From CAVXYG01 sp963766005 (GTDB lineage Bacteria; Actinomycetota; Actinomycetes; S36-B12; GCA-2699445), in the NCBI GenBank assembly GCA_963766005.1, contig CAVXYG010000014.1:124001-188000 (forward strand): 64,000 bases of DNA. The letters run 5' to 3'. Shown piece after piece: positions 24,873 to 33,638 of the stretch. A program made the translations under genes and the position numbers. The notes below the pieces were generated by a model that was not told the origin of the DNA, searched no databases, and worked only from the letters and a program-made list of their open reading frames with translations. Numbering within the stretch: the first letter of the stretch is position 1; each line of letters starts with the position of its first letter.

Positions 24873-25832
24873 TCAGGCCTCGAGGCGATCCAGGAAGTCG
24901 GCGTAGTCCGCGGCGCTGCGCTCGGGGATCTCCATCATCGGCACGTGGCCGACGCCGTCGTAGACGACCAGCTCGGCGTTCGGCAGGCCGTCGGCCCAGA
25001 CATGTGCGGCGCTGACATCGATCAGGCGGTCTTCGGCTCCCCACAGCACGAGGGCGGGGATCGTGATGCCGGACAGCCGGCCATCGAGCATGCCGCGGCC
25101 CGAGTAGCTGTCGAAGATCGCGGCGAGCTCGTCGCGGCGCCGCACGTACTCCTGCGCGTGCGCCTGGAGCACGCTCCGGGGCAGGTACGGCGGTCGGGCC
25201 ATGGTCAAGGGGTAGAAGGCGTCGAAGTCCTCGATGTCGTCGAGCAGGAACGGGTTGCGCCCGACGTCGAGCATCGCGTCCAGCGTGCTGGACGTGGGTG
25301 CCGTCACCCCCGCGGCGTCGCACAGCCCCAACGACAGCGTCCGCTCCGGGTAGGCGTAGGCGAACCGCGCCGCCACGAAGCCGCCCATCGAGTTGCCCAT
25401 GAGGTGCGCCCGCTCGATCCCCAGGGCGTCCAGCAGCTCGGCCACCCGCTGCGCCTGCGCCGCTGCGCTGTAGTCGGCGCCGGGCACGAAGCCGGTGTCG
25501 CCGTGGCCGAGGAGATCGGGGATGACGACGCGGTAGCGGCCGACGAGGCGGCGGGCGAAGCGGACCCAGATGTCGCGGTCGGAACTGAATCCGTGGAGCA
25601 GGACGATCGCCGGGGCATCGGTCGGACCGCCGATCGAGTAGGCCATGGCGCAGCCATCGACCTCGGTGGATCCCGAGCGCAGGCGCGCGAGGCCGCGCTC
25701 GGCCAGGACTCCTGCCCGGTAGGTGAGGCGCCCGAGCGCCGGATAGCTGCTCCGGCCGGCGATCGCGGCGGCGGCGAGCAGGACGCCGGCGGCGAGGACG
25801 GCTCGGCGTGCTGTCGTTCCCGTGCCGCTCAA
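24873..25832 (-). CDS. Membrane-anchored alpha/beta hydrolase
   Basis: 319 residues. The start is a TTG at 25832: GGAGG lies 7 bases upstream and the TTG overlaps the preceding stop (TTGA). An N-terminal helix (RRAVLAAGVLLAAAAIAG) precedes an alpha/beta-hydrolase domain with oxyanion motif LLHGFSSDRDIW, nucleophile elbow GNSMGGF (Ser), acid in WGAEDRL (Asp) and GVGHVP (His). Cap helices lie between residues about 170 and 240. An esterase or lactonase role is plausible: in flavin-monooxygenase clusters such enzymes open the ester or lactone made by Baeyer-Villiger oxidation. Substrate unknown. Confidence 0.85.
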   Translation of the reverse strand: MSGTGTTARRAVLAAGVLLAAAAIAGRSSYPALGRLTYRAGVLAERGLARLRSGSTEVDGCAMAYSIGGPTDAPAIVLLHGFSSDRDIWVRFARRLVGRYRVVIPDLLGHGDTGFVPGADYSAAAQAQRVAELLDALGIERAHLMGNSMGGFVAARFAYAYPERTLSLGLCDAAGVTAPTSSTLDAMLDVGRNPFLLDDIEDFDAFYPLTMARPPYLPRSVLQAHAQEYVRRRDELAAIFDSYSGRGMLDGRLSGITIPALVLWGAEDRLIDVSAAHVWADGLPNAELVVYDGVGHVPMMEIPERSAADYADFLDRLEA

Positions 25833-26329
25833 CGACGCACCTCCGTCGGGTTCGAACCGGCGCCCCCGGCCGGGTACCGCGTCAGGTCCGCAGCGGGCGC
25901 GGGCTCCCGCCGGAGCAGACCTGCCGTGGTTCGCTGCGGCAGCAGTCGCACCGCCAGCGGAAGTCCGCGCGAACCCTGCCCGGCCGCGATGCGGGTGCGG
26001 CGGGTCCCCGCGGCGAGGGCGTGGTTTGGCGCGCCGACGAGGCCGAAGGCGCTGGAGGCGTCGACGATCGCGCCGGTGCGTCCGGCGAGCCGTTGCGGCC
26101 GGAACGCCCGAGTCCTGTGGACCGCGCCCGAGTCGTTGCCGGCCATTGCCCGCTCGAACTGCCCCTCCGCCGTCGCCGGACCGCGTTGGCAACTGCCCTC
26201 GATCCCGGCCACCGCGGCACCGCGTCGGGCGGACTCCAGCGCGTCGGCGCGGTCCATGCCCGACCCCGCGCCGGTGATCGCGACGACGCCGCCGGCGTAC
26301 CGGTGGCCCGCGTCCGCACCGAGCCTCAC
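25829..26329 (-). pseudogene. Internally deleted short-chain dehydrogenase paralogue
   Basis: 166 codons. The beginning, AGGVVAITGAGSGMDRADAL, is a Rossmann start with the TGxxxGxG region damaged at its last Gly, and IVDASSAFGLVGAPNHALAA matches the Ser-containing strand of SDRs (intact neighbour: IVNLSSVFGLTAQPLLSGYN). About 60 residues between them, including the NNAG motif, are missing, and the catalytic Tyr-x3-Lys is gone. It is therefore not a working dehydrogenase. The frame is intact, and it keeps GTGA overlap with the upstream SDR and TTGA overlap with the hydrolase, so it may still be translated as a coupling element. Confidence 0.65.
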
Positions 26330-27165
26330 CGGGAGCGCCCTGCCCGGATGACCTCGGTGAACAGCCGCTGGTAGGCGCCTGGGACGACACGAACGATGGC
26401 GTCGAACCCCCGCGCGTCGAGGCCGATGAGCACCCGGCGCTTGTTCTTCCGGACGCCGCGCAGGATCGTTTCCGCCGCCGCGGCGGGCTCGGTGCGGAAG
26501 AGGGCCTCGTACTGCCGAATGGCGTCGGCGTCGCTGCGGCCGGTGACGGCCCGGGTGCTGGGGTCGTAGCGGGTGGACCGCGCGATATTGGTCCGGATAC
26601 CGCCGGGGTGCACGCACGTGGCCGACACCGGGGAGCCGGTCAGCTCGAGGTCCTGGCGCAGCGACTCGGTGAAGCCGCGCACCGCGAACTTGCTGGCGTT
26701 GTACCCGCTGAGCAGCGGCTGCGCGGTGAGCCCGAAGACGCTGGAGAGGTTCACGATATGGCCCTGCCCCGCCGCCTCGAGGTGGGGCAGGAAAGCCTTG
26801 GTCCCGTAGACCACGCCCCAGAAGTTGATGTCCATGATCCAGCGGTAGTCCTCGAGCGGAAGCGAGGCCACGGTCCCGGACAGCGCCACGCCGGCGTTGT
26901 TCACGATGACATGGACCGCGCCGTGCTCCTGCGCCGTGGTCTCGGCCCAGGCGTACACCGCCGCCTCGTCGGCGACATCGAGCACGGTGCCGCTCACGCG
27001 GACCCCGCTGGCCTGCAGCATCTCGACGGTCTCCCCCAGCCCCGCCTCGTCGATGTCGGCCAGTGCGAGGTGACAGCCCTCCCGGGCCAGCCGCAGCGCC
27101 AGCGCCCGCCCGATGCCGCCGCCCGCGCCGGAGATGGCGGCGACCCGGTCCCGGAAGTCCTTCAT
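26326..27165 (-). CDS. Short-chain dehydrogenase/reductase (classical SDR)
   Basis: 279 residues. Cofactor motif SGAGGGIGRALALRLA with ADIDEAGL after strand 2 (Asp favours NAD), DVADEAAV, NNAGVALSG, the catalytic Ser in IVNLSSVFG and YNASKFAVRGF. PGGIRTNIA follows. The C-terminal 70 residues (AETILRGVRKNKRRVLIGLD) resemble SDRs found with mycobacterial flavin monooxygenases, such as the SDR of the mymA locus. It starts 34 bp downstream of the monooxygenase gene and overlaps the deleted paralogue. Confidence 0.9.
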   Translation of the reverse strand: MKDFRDRVAAISGAGGGIGRALALRLAREGCHLALADIDEAGLGETVEMLQASGVRVSGTVLDVADEAAVYAWAETTAQEHGAVHVIVNNAGVALSGTVASLPLEDYRWIMDINFWGVVYGTKAFLPHLEAAGQGHIVNLSSVFGLTAQPLLSGYNASKFAVRGFTESLRQDLELTGSPVSATCVHPGGIRTNIARSTRYDPSTRAVTGRSDADAIRQYEALFRTEPAAAAETILRGVRKNKRRVLIGLDARGFDAIVRVVPGAYQRLFTEVIRAGRSR

Positions 27166-27199
27166 GGCGGCTCCTTCTCGATCGGCGGCGATGCAGCGG

Positions 27200-28678
27200 T
27201 CAGGCGATCACGTGGTGCTCGGGACGGTAGCGCTTGGCGGCGAGCCGGAAGCTGAACGAGAAGCCGGGGTACATCGCCACCACGTGGCCGGACTTCGACT
27301 GGTACCAGGAGCGGCAGCCGCCGCGCTTCCAGACGGTGCGCTCCATCTCCCGATGGATCATCCGCGTGTAGTCGCCCTCTGCCGTCGCAGTGACCTCGAT
27401 CGACGTGGCACCTGCGTCGCGCACCTCCGCCATGGCCCGCATGATGTAGGCCATCTGCGATTCGATCACGAACAGCGCGCTGGTGTGGCCGATGCCGGTG
27501 TTCGGCCCGGTGACGATGAACAGATTCGGGTAGAACGGCACGGTCGTGCCGAGGTAGGCGCGGGGGAACTCCTCCCAGGTCTGCTGCAGGACGCGTCCGT
27601 CGCGACCGGTGATCGGGTAGTCGATCATGCCGTCGGTGGCGTCGTAGCCGGTGGACCACACCACGAGATCGACGTCGACGTGAGTGCCGCGCGTGGTCAC
27701 GATGCCCGTGGCGTCGAAGTGATCGATGCTGTCGGTCTGGTCGTGCAGCGTGGTGTTGGCCGCGCTCAGGGCGGGGTACAGCGTGTTGGACAGAATGATC
27801 CGCTTGCAGCCGATCGTGTAGTCCGGGGTGAGCCGGGCGCGCAGCTGGGGGTCGGCCACCTGCGCTTCCAGGTGCCGCAGCGCCCGGGTTTCGGCCATCA
27901 GCCGCAGCATCCGTTCGGAGTACTTGAACCCCAGCACGCGCGTCTCCAGCGACCAGTAGATCGCGGTGCGCAGCGCCGTCTGGGCGGCCGGCCTCGCCAG
28001 TGCTCGGCGCTGCGCCGGGGAGAAGGTCCGGTCCCCTCGGGGGAGCACCCAGTGCGGCGTGCGCTGGAAGACGTGCAGTTGTGCGACCTCCGGTTGCAGC
28101 GCGGGGATCACCTGGGCGGCGCTCGCACCGGTCCCCACCACTGCCACCCGCAGGCCGCGGTAGTCGACCCGGTGGTCCCAGGCGTTGCTGTGGAAAGCGG
28201 CGCCCCGGTACTCGTCCATGCCGGGGAAGTGTGGGACCGACGGCGTGCTGAGGGGTCCGGAGGCATTGATGAGGAAGCGCCCGCGGAAGGACCCCTTGCC
28301 CCGGGTGCGCACCTCCCAGGCGTCGTCCTGCCAGGTCGCTGCGACGACCTCCGCCCCGGTGATCGCGTGCTCGCGCAGCCGGTGCTTGGTGATGAGGTGC
28401 TCGGTGTAGCGCTGCAGCTCGTCCTGCTCGGCGAACATCTGAGTCCACGGGAACGGCTCGCCGGCGAGGCAGTACAGCGGGGACTGCACATCGACCGCCG
28501 CGCCGGGGTAGGAGTTCTGGCACCACGTGCCGCCCAGGAAGTCGCGCCGCTCCAGGACGACGAAGTCCGTGATCCCGCGCTTGCGCAGATGGATGGCGGC
28601 GAGCTGGCCGCCGAAGCCGCTGCCGATGATCAGTGCGCTGTGCGTGGGGATGGCCGTCGCCTCGCTCCCGGGCGACAT
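27200..28678 (-). CDS. Flavin-containing / Baeyer-Villiger-type monooxygenase
   Basis: 492 residues from ATG 28678 (a GTG at 28690 adds four). FAD site LIIGSGFGGQLAAIHL with VVLERRDFLGGTW; NADPH site VAVVGTGASAAQ. Between them FPGMDEYRGAAFHSNAWD matches the FxGxxxHxxxW Baeyer-Villiger fingerprint with D rather than P/D variation at the last position. Near the C-terminus, VVWSTGYDAT is the usual second flavin-contact motif. It inserts oxygen into ketones or oxidises heteroatoms using NADPH and O2. The SDR, hydrolase and a truncated TetR gene nearby suggest a catabolic operon for a hydrophobic ketone or alcohol. Confidence 0.9.
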   Translation of the reverse strand: MSPGSEATAIPTHSALIIGSGFGGQLAAIHLRKRGITDFVVLERRDFLGGTWCQNSYPGAAVDVQSPLYCLAGEPFPWTQMFAEQDELQRYTEHLITKHRLREHAITGAEVVAATWQDDAWEVRTRGKGSFRGRFLINASGPLSTPSVPHFPGMDEYRGAAFHSNAWDHRVDYRGLRVAVVGTGASAAQVIPALQPEVAQLHVFQRTPHWVLPRGDRTFSPAQRRALARPAAQTALRTAIYWSLETRVLGFKYSERMLRLMAETRALRHLEAQVADPQLRARLTPDYTIGCKRIILSNTLYPALSAANTTLHDQTDSIDHFDATGIVTTRGTHVDVDLVVWSTGYDATDGMIDYPITGRDGRVLQQTWEEFPRAYLGTTVPFYPNLFIVTGPNTGIGHTSALFVIESQMAYIMRAMAEVRDAGATSIEVTATAEGDYTRMIHREMERTVWKRGGCRSWYQSKSGHVVAMYPGFSFSFRLAAKRYRPEHHVIA

Positions 28679-28742
28679 CTGGCGACGCACGTCGTCAGAC
28701 TAAACCGACGACGCCGATTCCGAATTCAACCCGCCAGTGTCG

Positions 28743-28897
28743 TCACTGCAACGATTGCGCGACAGCGCCCAGCATCTCGGCCAGTGAGTCGGCGAGCCGG
28801 TCCCGTGGCATGGACAGGCCGTCGGCGACCCAAGTCATGATGACGTGGCTCACGCCGCCCTGGCGGCCCGATGCGGGGCCTGCGCCGGCTGCGCGTC
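28743..28897 (-). pseudogene. 3' remnant of a TetR-family regulator gene
   Basis: The final 40 or so codons read GGVSHVIMTWVADGLSMPRD, RLADSLAEMLGAVAQSLQ, a sequence typical of the last helix of TetR regulators. There is no helix-turn-helix: upstream the frame dissolves into the end of the DUF2252 gene. The stump is on the same strand as, and 64 bp upstream of, the monooxygenase gene, so it was probably that operon's repressor. A 15-bp direct repeat brackets the breakpoint. Confidence 0.55.
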
Positions 28898-28919
28898 CTA
28901 CCCCGGCGGCCCGATGCGG
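28862..28919. repeat. 15-bp direct repeat at the TetR/DUF2252 junction
   Basis: GGCGGCCCGATGCGG occurs at 28862-28876 and 28905-28919. One copy encodes the last residues of the DUF2252 protein, the other lies in the TetR remnant, consistent with a short-repeat-mediated deletion or duplication. Confidence 0.8.
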
Positions 28920-30262
28920 CCGTCCGAGCGTGCCTGCACGAAGGCCTCGTAGTCGCGCTCGTTCTGGTCGGCGTAGGCCTCGGCGAAGCGGGCGAGGGCG
29001 CGTTCCATCGCCGTGCCGGACCCGAGGTAGGCGCTGATCGCGATCCGGTCACCGGTGCGCGCGTGGGCGTGGGCCAGCGTCCACCCGCAGAGAGACCCGT
29101 AGTTCCGCAGCACGGTCGGCGTCATCGACAGAACATCGGCGGAGCCCTTCATGTCGCGGAACTGCCGCCAGTAGAACCCGGACCGCTCGTCCAGCGTTGA
29201 CCAGCCGAGGAATGCGTCGCTGGCGGCCTGCATGAGCCGGCGCCCGGTCACCACCCGCTCGCCGTGCTGGGCGTACGTGCTCGGAGGCAAGTGGGCCTCC
29301 AGCACCGAAGCCGTGGCTTGCTTGACCTGCAGGAACAGCGGTTCCCCGTGGTCGAGGTCGCGCAGCAGGACGATGAAGCATTGAGTGCCGACGCTGCCCA
29401 CGCCCACGACCTTGAGCGCGACGTCCTCCATCTCGAACCGCTGCAAGAGGGCGGCGCGGTCCGGCAGCAGGCTGGACCGGTAGTTGGCGAAGCTGGCGGA
29501 CAGAGCCGCGCGTATCGTCTCGGGATCCGCGTCCGGCGCGAAGTCGCGCAGCGGCACCAGCAGCGGGGGCTGGGACAAGATGCGCTGCCGGCCGTCGACG
29601 GTCTCGGTGAGCTTCTTCACCGCCTCCTGGCTCGTGCGCCGGCGTGCCTTGGCCGCCGATTTCGCCACCAGCCGGCGATCGGGCCTGCGCTGCGTTGCCG
29701 TCTTGAGCTGTTCCAGCGTCAGCTGCGCGTACCAGACGTCCAGCGTCCCCTCCTTCGCGAAGGCCGCCATCGCGCTGCGATAGCTGGCGGCGGTCGCCCG
29801 GGCGACCTGCTCGCCGTCCTTCGGGTACCCGTTTTCCCTGGCCGCGATGACCACGCTGGCCGTCAAGCGCTTGAGATCCCACTCCCATGGCCCGGGCAGG
29901 GTCTCATCGAAGTCGTTGACGTCGAAGACCTGCCGGCGTTCCGGCGTGGCAAAGGTGCCGAAGTTGGCGAGGTGGGCGTCGCCGCACAACTGCACCGTCT
30001 CGCCCATCGTCGGCGAGTCGGCCAGATCGGCGGCCATGATCGCAGCCGAGCCCCGGAAGAAGGCGAAGGGGGACTCCGCCATCCGTTCATGGCGCACCGG
30101 CACCAGCCACTGCAGCCGGTCGGCGTCCTGTCGCGTCAGGATCGTGACGGGATCCTCGCGATGCGGGGCAGGCGTCCAGTCTGCGTGGGCCGACCTGGGC
30201 ACGCGGCCGCGGACCGCCCTTCCCTGTGCCGCCCGCTCGCGGGCGGGGAGCGCTGCGTCCAT
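28898..30262 (-). CDS. DUF2252 protein (kinase-like fold)
   Basis: 454 residues, the full family length; GGAGG precedes the ATG at 30262. Family landmarks: RMAESPFAFFRGSAAIMAAD, CGDAHLANFGTFATPERR, FDVNDFDETLPGPWEWDLKR, VALKVVGVGSVGTQCFIVLL and FLQVKQATASVLEAHL. DUF2252 is related to the protein-kinase/aminoglycoside-phosphotransferase fold, with GDAH and DFDE standing in for catalytic motifs. Its biochemical role is not established as far as I know. It is single-gene, followed by a tetR remnant. Confidence 0.88.
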   Translation of the reverse strand: MDAALPARERAAQGRAVRGRVPRSAHADWTPAPHREDPVTILTRQDADRLQWLVPVRHERMAESPFAFFRGSAAIMAADLADSPTMGETVQLCGDAHLANFGTFATPERRQVFDVNDFDETLPGPWEWDLKRLTASVVIAARENGYPKDGEQVARATAASYRSAMAAFAKEGTLDVWYAQLTLEQLKTATQRRPDRRLVAKSAAKARRRTSQEAVKKLTETVDGRQRILSQPPLLVPLRDFAPDADPETIRAALSASFANYRSSLLPDRAALLQRFEMEDVALKVVGVGSVGTQCFIVLLRDLDHGEPLFLQVKQATASVLEAHLPPSTYAQHGERVVTGRRLMQAASDAFLGWSTLDERSGFYWRQFRDMKGSADVLSMTPTVLRNYGSLCGWTLAHAHARTGDRIAISAYLGSGTAMERALARFAEAYADQNERDYEAFVQARSDGRIGPPG

Positions 30263-30390
30263 TCGTGTTCCTCCATGTCGGGATGGGTTGCGCGGCCTGC
30301 CACGCCTTGGCGGTGTGCTGTTCGGCCTGACCAGCGATGCGCCCAGCGGCTGCGGCCCGATCGCCTCCAGGTCGCCGGTGGCCGGGACCA

Positions 30391-30416
30391 GAGGCCGCGG
30401 TCGGCAACGCGGCCTC
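30391..30416 (-). terminator. Hairpin downstream of the DUF1269 gene
   Basis: GAGGCCGCG (30391-30399) and CGCGGCCTC (30408-30416) form a perfect 9-bp stem with an 8-base loop, 32 bp past the stop of the minus-strand DUF1269 gene. No T-run. Confidence 0.5.
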
Positions 30417-30448
30417 CCCTGCCCCGTCGCAGCGCGGCGGACCCGCCG

Positions 30449-30973
30449 TCAGGACTCGACGGTCTTGGCGACCTGCTCCTCGGACTTCGCCAGCGCCTTG
30501 GTCAGCCTGGTGAAGTCATCGGAGTCGACTGCCCTACTGATGCGCTTGTCAGCCTTGCCCAACGCCGCCTCGACTCGGTCCAGGTAGGTGTCCTCGATCA
30601 GGACGACCACGGCGGAGGACTCGGGCGGCAGGTACTCCTCCAGCGCTACGCCCAGGAGCCTCTCCTCATGCTTCTTCGTGAGGTGCCCCAGGAGCGCGCC
30701 GATCCCGGCGCCGATGGCGGTCGCGGCCAGCAACGGAGGGGCGAACAGGCCGACCACGAGCCCGACGCCGCTGCCGAGGACCGCCCCGCCTCCGGTGATG
30801 GCGTCGCCCTTGCTGAGCACGTCGACCCGCCCGTCCGGGCCGCGGCTCATGATGACGGCTGCCACGACCTCCAGGTCTGCTCCTGCGGCTCTGAGGGCAT
30901 CGAAGTCCTCCTGCGCGCTCACGGGGTCGGCGTAGTTGGCGACGTACAGCACCACGTTGTCTGCCAGTGCCAT
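30449..30973 (-). CDS. DUF1269 family membrane-associated protein
   Basis: 174 residues from ATG 30973 with GAAGGG upstream. N-terminal DNVVLYVANYADPVSAQEDF resembles the beta-alpha start of DUF1269 proteins. A Gly-rich double hydrophobic hairpin follows (GGGAVLGSGVGLVVGLFAPP, LLAATAIGAGIGALLGHLTK), then a charged helical C-terminus. Such proteins are often stress-induced in actinobacteria; function unknown. A paralogue of the same layout is at 44726-45253. Confidence 0.8.
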   Translation of the reverse strand: MALADNVVLYVANYADPVSAQEDFDALRAAGADLEVVAAVIMSRGPDGRVDVLSKGDAITGGGAVLGSGVGLVVGLFAPPLLAATAIGAGIGALLGHLTKKHEERLLGVALEEYLPPESSAVVVLIEDTYLDRVEAALGKADKRISRAVDSDDFTRLTKALAKSEEQVAKTVES

Positions 30974-31394
30974 GGCGATCCCTTCCTCAAGATGGTGATG
31001 CGCCACCAGCGTAGACATCGGGGGACGGCAACGGCTGCTGGCGAGCAACTGTTCTGGGCACGGGCGGCAGTCGAGCGGGACGGCTCTTCGCGCGAGCATC
31101 AGGGCTTCGAAGGTCGGCGGCCAAGTCTCCGCCCGCTCTGGCCGACCACCCCCCAGGACGACATCGTCCCCGCGATGCTGAGCCGCGGTGGACCAGGTGT
31201 CCTGGGCACAGCTGCCGCACGGCTGGACTCGACGGCCTGGGTTTGCCGGCAAGCCTCATGTCGATCGGACTTGTGCGCACAACCACGCCTGCCGGTTCAC
31301 CATCGTCGGGTTGGATGAGGCTTCCCGGCGAGTAGCCAACGTCCCAGGACCAGACTTCTCGACTCTGCTCCCGCTCGTGGTGCCGCGCACTATC
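30974..31394. other. Intergenic region upstream of the cyclase-like/channel operon
   Basis: 421 bp between divergent genes with no supported coding sequence. TATCAT directly abuts the ATG at 31395 and could be part of a -10 element of a leaderless transcript, but no matching -35 is obvious. Confidence 0.4.
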
Positions 31395-33638
31395 ATGTGG
31401 CCGATGAGACGGCGACGACGTCCGCGGGCTGAGGGCGAGCAGCGCTCTGTCCGCGCCCCCCGTACCCGCAGGGGCGTCTCGCTGTCCTCGCGCCTGGCCG
31501 CGACGGTCCTCGGTGTCGGCTTCGTCTCGCTGGCCGGAGCCACCGTGGTCGGTGTCAACGCCGGCCAAACGCTCGGCCGCTCGATCGTGGAGGACTCCCT
31601 CGCCTCGCTCAACACGGCCGGGGCGGTGGAGGTCTCCGCCCAGCTGAGGTACTACGAGCGGCTCAGCGAGCAGTTGGCCGCCAGCCCCCAGGCCGGGGTG
31701 GCCATCCGCGAGTTCTCCGCCGCGCTCGAGGAGCTCGCCGCCGTGCCGGAAGCGGAGTTGCGCCAGCAGCGCGAGCAGCTCATCGAGGCCTACGAGGATC
31801 GGTACTTCGCGCCGCTGCGGGCAGCGGAGGAGTCCGTGCAGCTGGACGATTTCGTGCCCAGCGATCCGGCCGCCGTCTACTTGCAGGCAACCTACTCCGT
31901 CTCCGAGGGGCCGATCACCGACCCGATGGCGGTCTCCGACGCGGATGACGGCAGCCAGTGGTCTGCCGTGCACGCCCGCGTCCACCCCGTCTACCGCAAC
32001 GCCGTGGACCGGGGCGGTCTGCTCGACGTCTACCTCGTCGACGCGGCGAGCGAGCGGGTGGTCTACTCGGCGGCGAAGGGGCCGGAGCTGGGCACCAGCT
32101 TGGCGCTGGGGTCCTTCGGGGGCACGATCATCGCCCGGGCCGCCGATGCCGCCGCCGCCAGCGACACGGGGATCGTGACCGATCTCAGCTACTACCGAGC
32201 CGCATCGGACACCCCGATCGGCGCTGCTGCGGCGCCGGTGCGAGACGAGAACGGACTCGTCGGCGTGGTTGTGCTGACCTACGACGCCGGGATCTACACG
32301 CAGCGGCTGACGTCGCTGATGGAGGCAACCGGCACAGCCGATTTCGGAGTCGCCCGGGACCTCTACGTCATCGGCGCGGGAGGCACGACGCGCAGCGATC
32401 CGCAGGGCTACCTCGACGACCCGGAGGGGTTCCTCGAGGCGTCCGTCGCCGCCGGGGTGCTCAGCGAGGAGTCGCGGGACGACATCGAGCGGACCGGCAG
32501 CACGGTGCTGCTGCTGCCGGCCTCCGATGCCACCGCTCGAGCAGCGCAGAACGGGGACGCGGAGTTCGTCGCGGCCACCAACATGGTCGGCTCGCAGACC
32601 GTGGGCCAAGTCCGACAGCTCCCGGAGGAGCTCGGATGGTCCACGGTGATCGAGGTCGGTGCCGACGCGGCGGACTCCACGATCACCTCCTTCCGCCGAC
32701 TGCTGCTGTTCGGTGCCGCGGTCTTCGTGATCGCCCTGGCGTTCCTCGCCGTGGCCTGGGCGAACAGCCTCATGCGGCCGGTGCGGGTCATGTCGGACTT
32801 CCTCGGCCGCAGCCCGTTGGCCGGTGCCTCGGAATCGGGCCCCGGGCCGTTGCGGATCCCTGACAGCAGCCCGCTGGAGTTCCACCGGCTGGCCGACAGC
32901 CTCACCGCCATGTCCGGATCCCTGCGGCTGCAGCAGGGCGAGTTGCGCGCCGCCCGGGCCGAGCGGCTCGATGTGCTGGAGCGGATGCTGCCGGCGTCCA
33001 TCGCGCAGCGCATCTCGCGCGGTGACGTCGAGTCCTTGGACGAGGTTCCCAGCGCCACGGTGGTCGTGGCCGTCGTGCTCGGTCTCGGCGCGCTTGTCGA
33101 AGAGCATCGCGGCGGCGATCGCCGGTTGATCGATCAGCTCCATGGCGAGCTCGACGACATCGCGTTCGAGCACGGACTCGACCGCATCAAGGTCGTCGGC
33201 GATGCCTACTTCGCCGCATGCGGCCACGACCGCCCCTATATCGACCATGCGCCACGCTGCGTCGCCTTCGCCGAGCACGTGGGTGAGGCCGTGCGCCGCC
33301 TGTGCGAGGGGATGTCGGTCCGACTCGACACCGCGACGGGTGTCAACACCGGTCCGGTCACCGTCGGGATGTCCGGCGGCGGCCGCCTCGTCTACGACGT
33401 CTGGGGCCCGACGGTGACGACCGCGCACGCCCTGGCCCGGATGGCAGGGGCAGGCGAGATCGTGATCACCGACGCCACCCGGGCGCGGTTGCCGGAGGGC
33501 GTCGAGGTCGTCGCATGGAACGCTGAGCTGCTGGAGCGGGACGGGAGCCCGGCAGCTGCATCGGGCGGGCAGCTGTGGACGGTCGCGAACGGGTCCACCG
33601 CCGCGCCGGACCCGGCCGGGACGGAGGCGGTGCGATGA
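31395..33638 (+). CDS. Receptor-like membrane protein with degenerate class III cyclase domain (A)
   Basis: 747 residues. Helix 1 at about 30-55 (RLAATVLGVGFVSLAGATVV), a large extracytoplasmic sensor of about 370 residues resembling double-Cache modules, helix 2 near 435-457 (LLLFGAAVFVIALAFLAVAW), a HAMP-like linker, then a cyclase homology domain at about 530-720. In that domain LDRIKVVGDAYFAACG keeps the purine-recognition Lys and the second metal Asp, but the first metal Asp is Val (TVVVAVVLGLG), and the YDVWGPTVTTAHALARM region lacks the transition-state Asn and Arg. Catalysis is therefore doubtful; nucleotide binding is possible. It overlaps the channel gene by ATGA. Confidence 0.82.
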   Translation: MWPMRRRRRPRAEGEQRSVRAPRTRRGVSLSSRLAATVLGVGFVSLAGATVVGVNAGQTLGRSIVEDSLASLNTAGAVEVSAQLRYYERLSEQLAASPQAGVAIREFSAALEELAAVPEAELRQQREQLIEAYEDRYFAPLRAAEESVQLDDFVPSDPAAVYLQATYSVSEGPITDPMAVSDADDGSQWSAVHARVHPVYRNAVDRGGLLDVYLVDAASERVVYSAAKGPELGTSLALGSFGGTIIARAADAAAASDTGIVTDLSYYRAASDTPIGAAAAPVRDENGLVGVVVLTYDAGIYTQRLTSLMEATGTADFGVARDLYVIGAGGTTRSDPQGYLDDPEGFLEASVAAGVLSEESRDDIERTGSTVLLLPASDATARAAQNGDAEFVAATNMVGSQTVGQVRQLPEELGWSTVIEVGADAADSTITSFRRLLLFGAAVFVIALAFLAVAWANSLMRPVRVMSDFLGRSPLAGASESGPGPLRIPDSSPLEFHRLADSLTAMSGSLRLQQGELRAARAERLDVLERMLPASIAQRISRGDVESLDEVPSATVVVAVVLGLGALVEEHRGGDRRLIDQLHGELDDIAFEHGLDRIKVVGDAYFAACGHDRPYIDHAPRCVAFAEHVGEAVRRLCEGMSVRLDTATGVNTGPVTVGMSGGGRLVYDVWGPTVTTAHALARMAGAGEIVITDATRARLPEGVEVVAWNAELLERDGSPAAASGGQLWTVANGSTAAPDPAGTEAVR

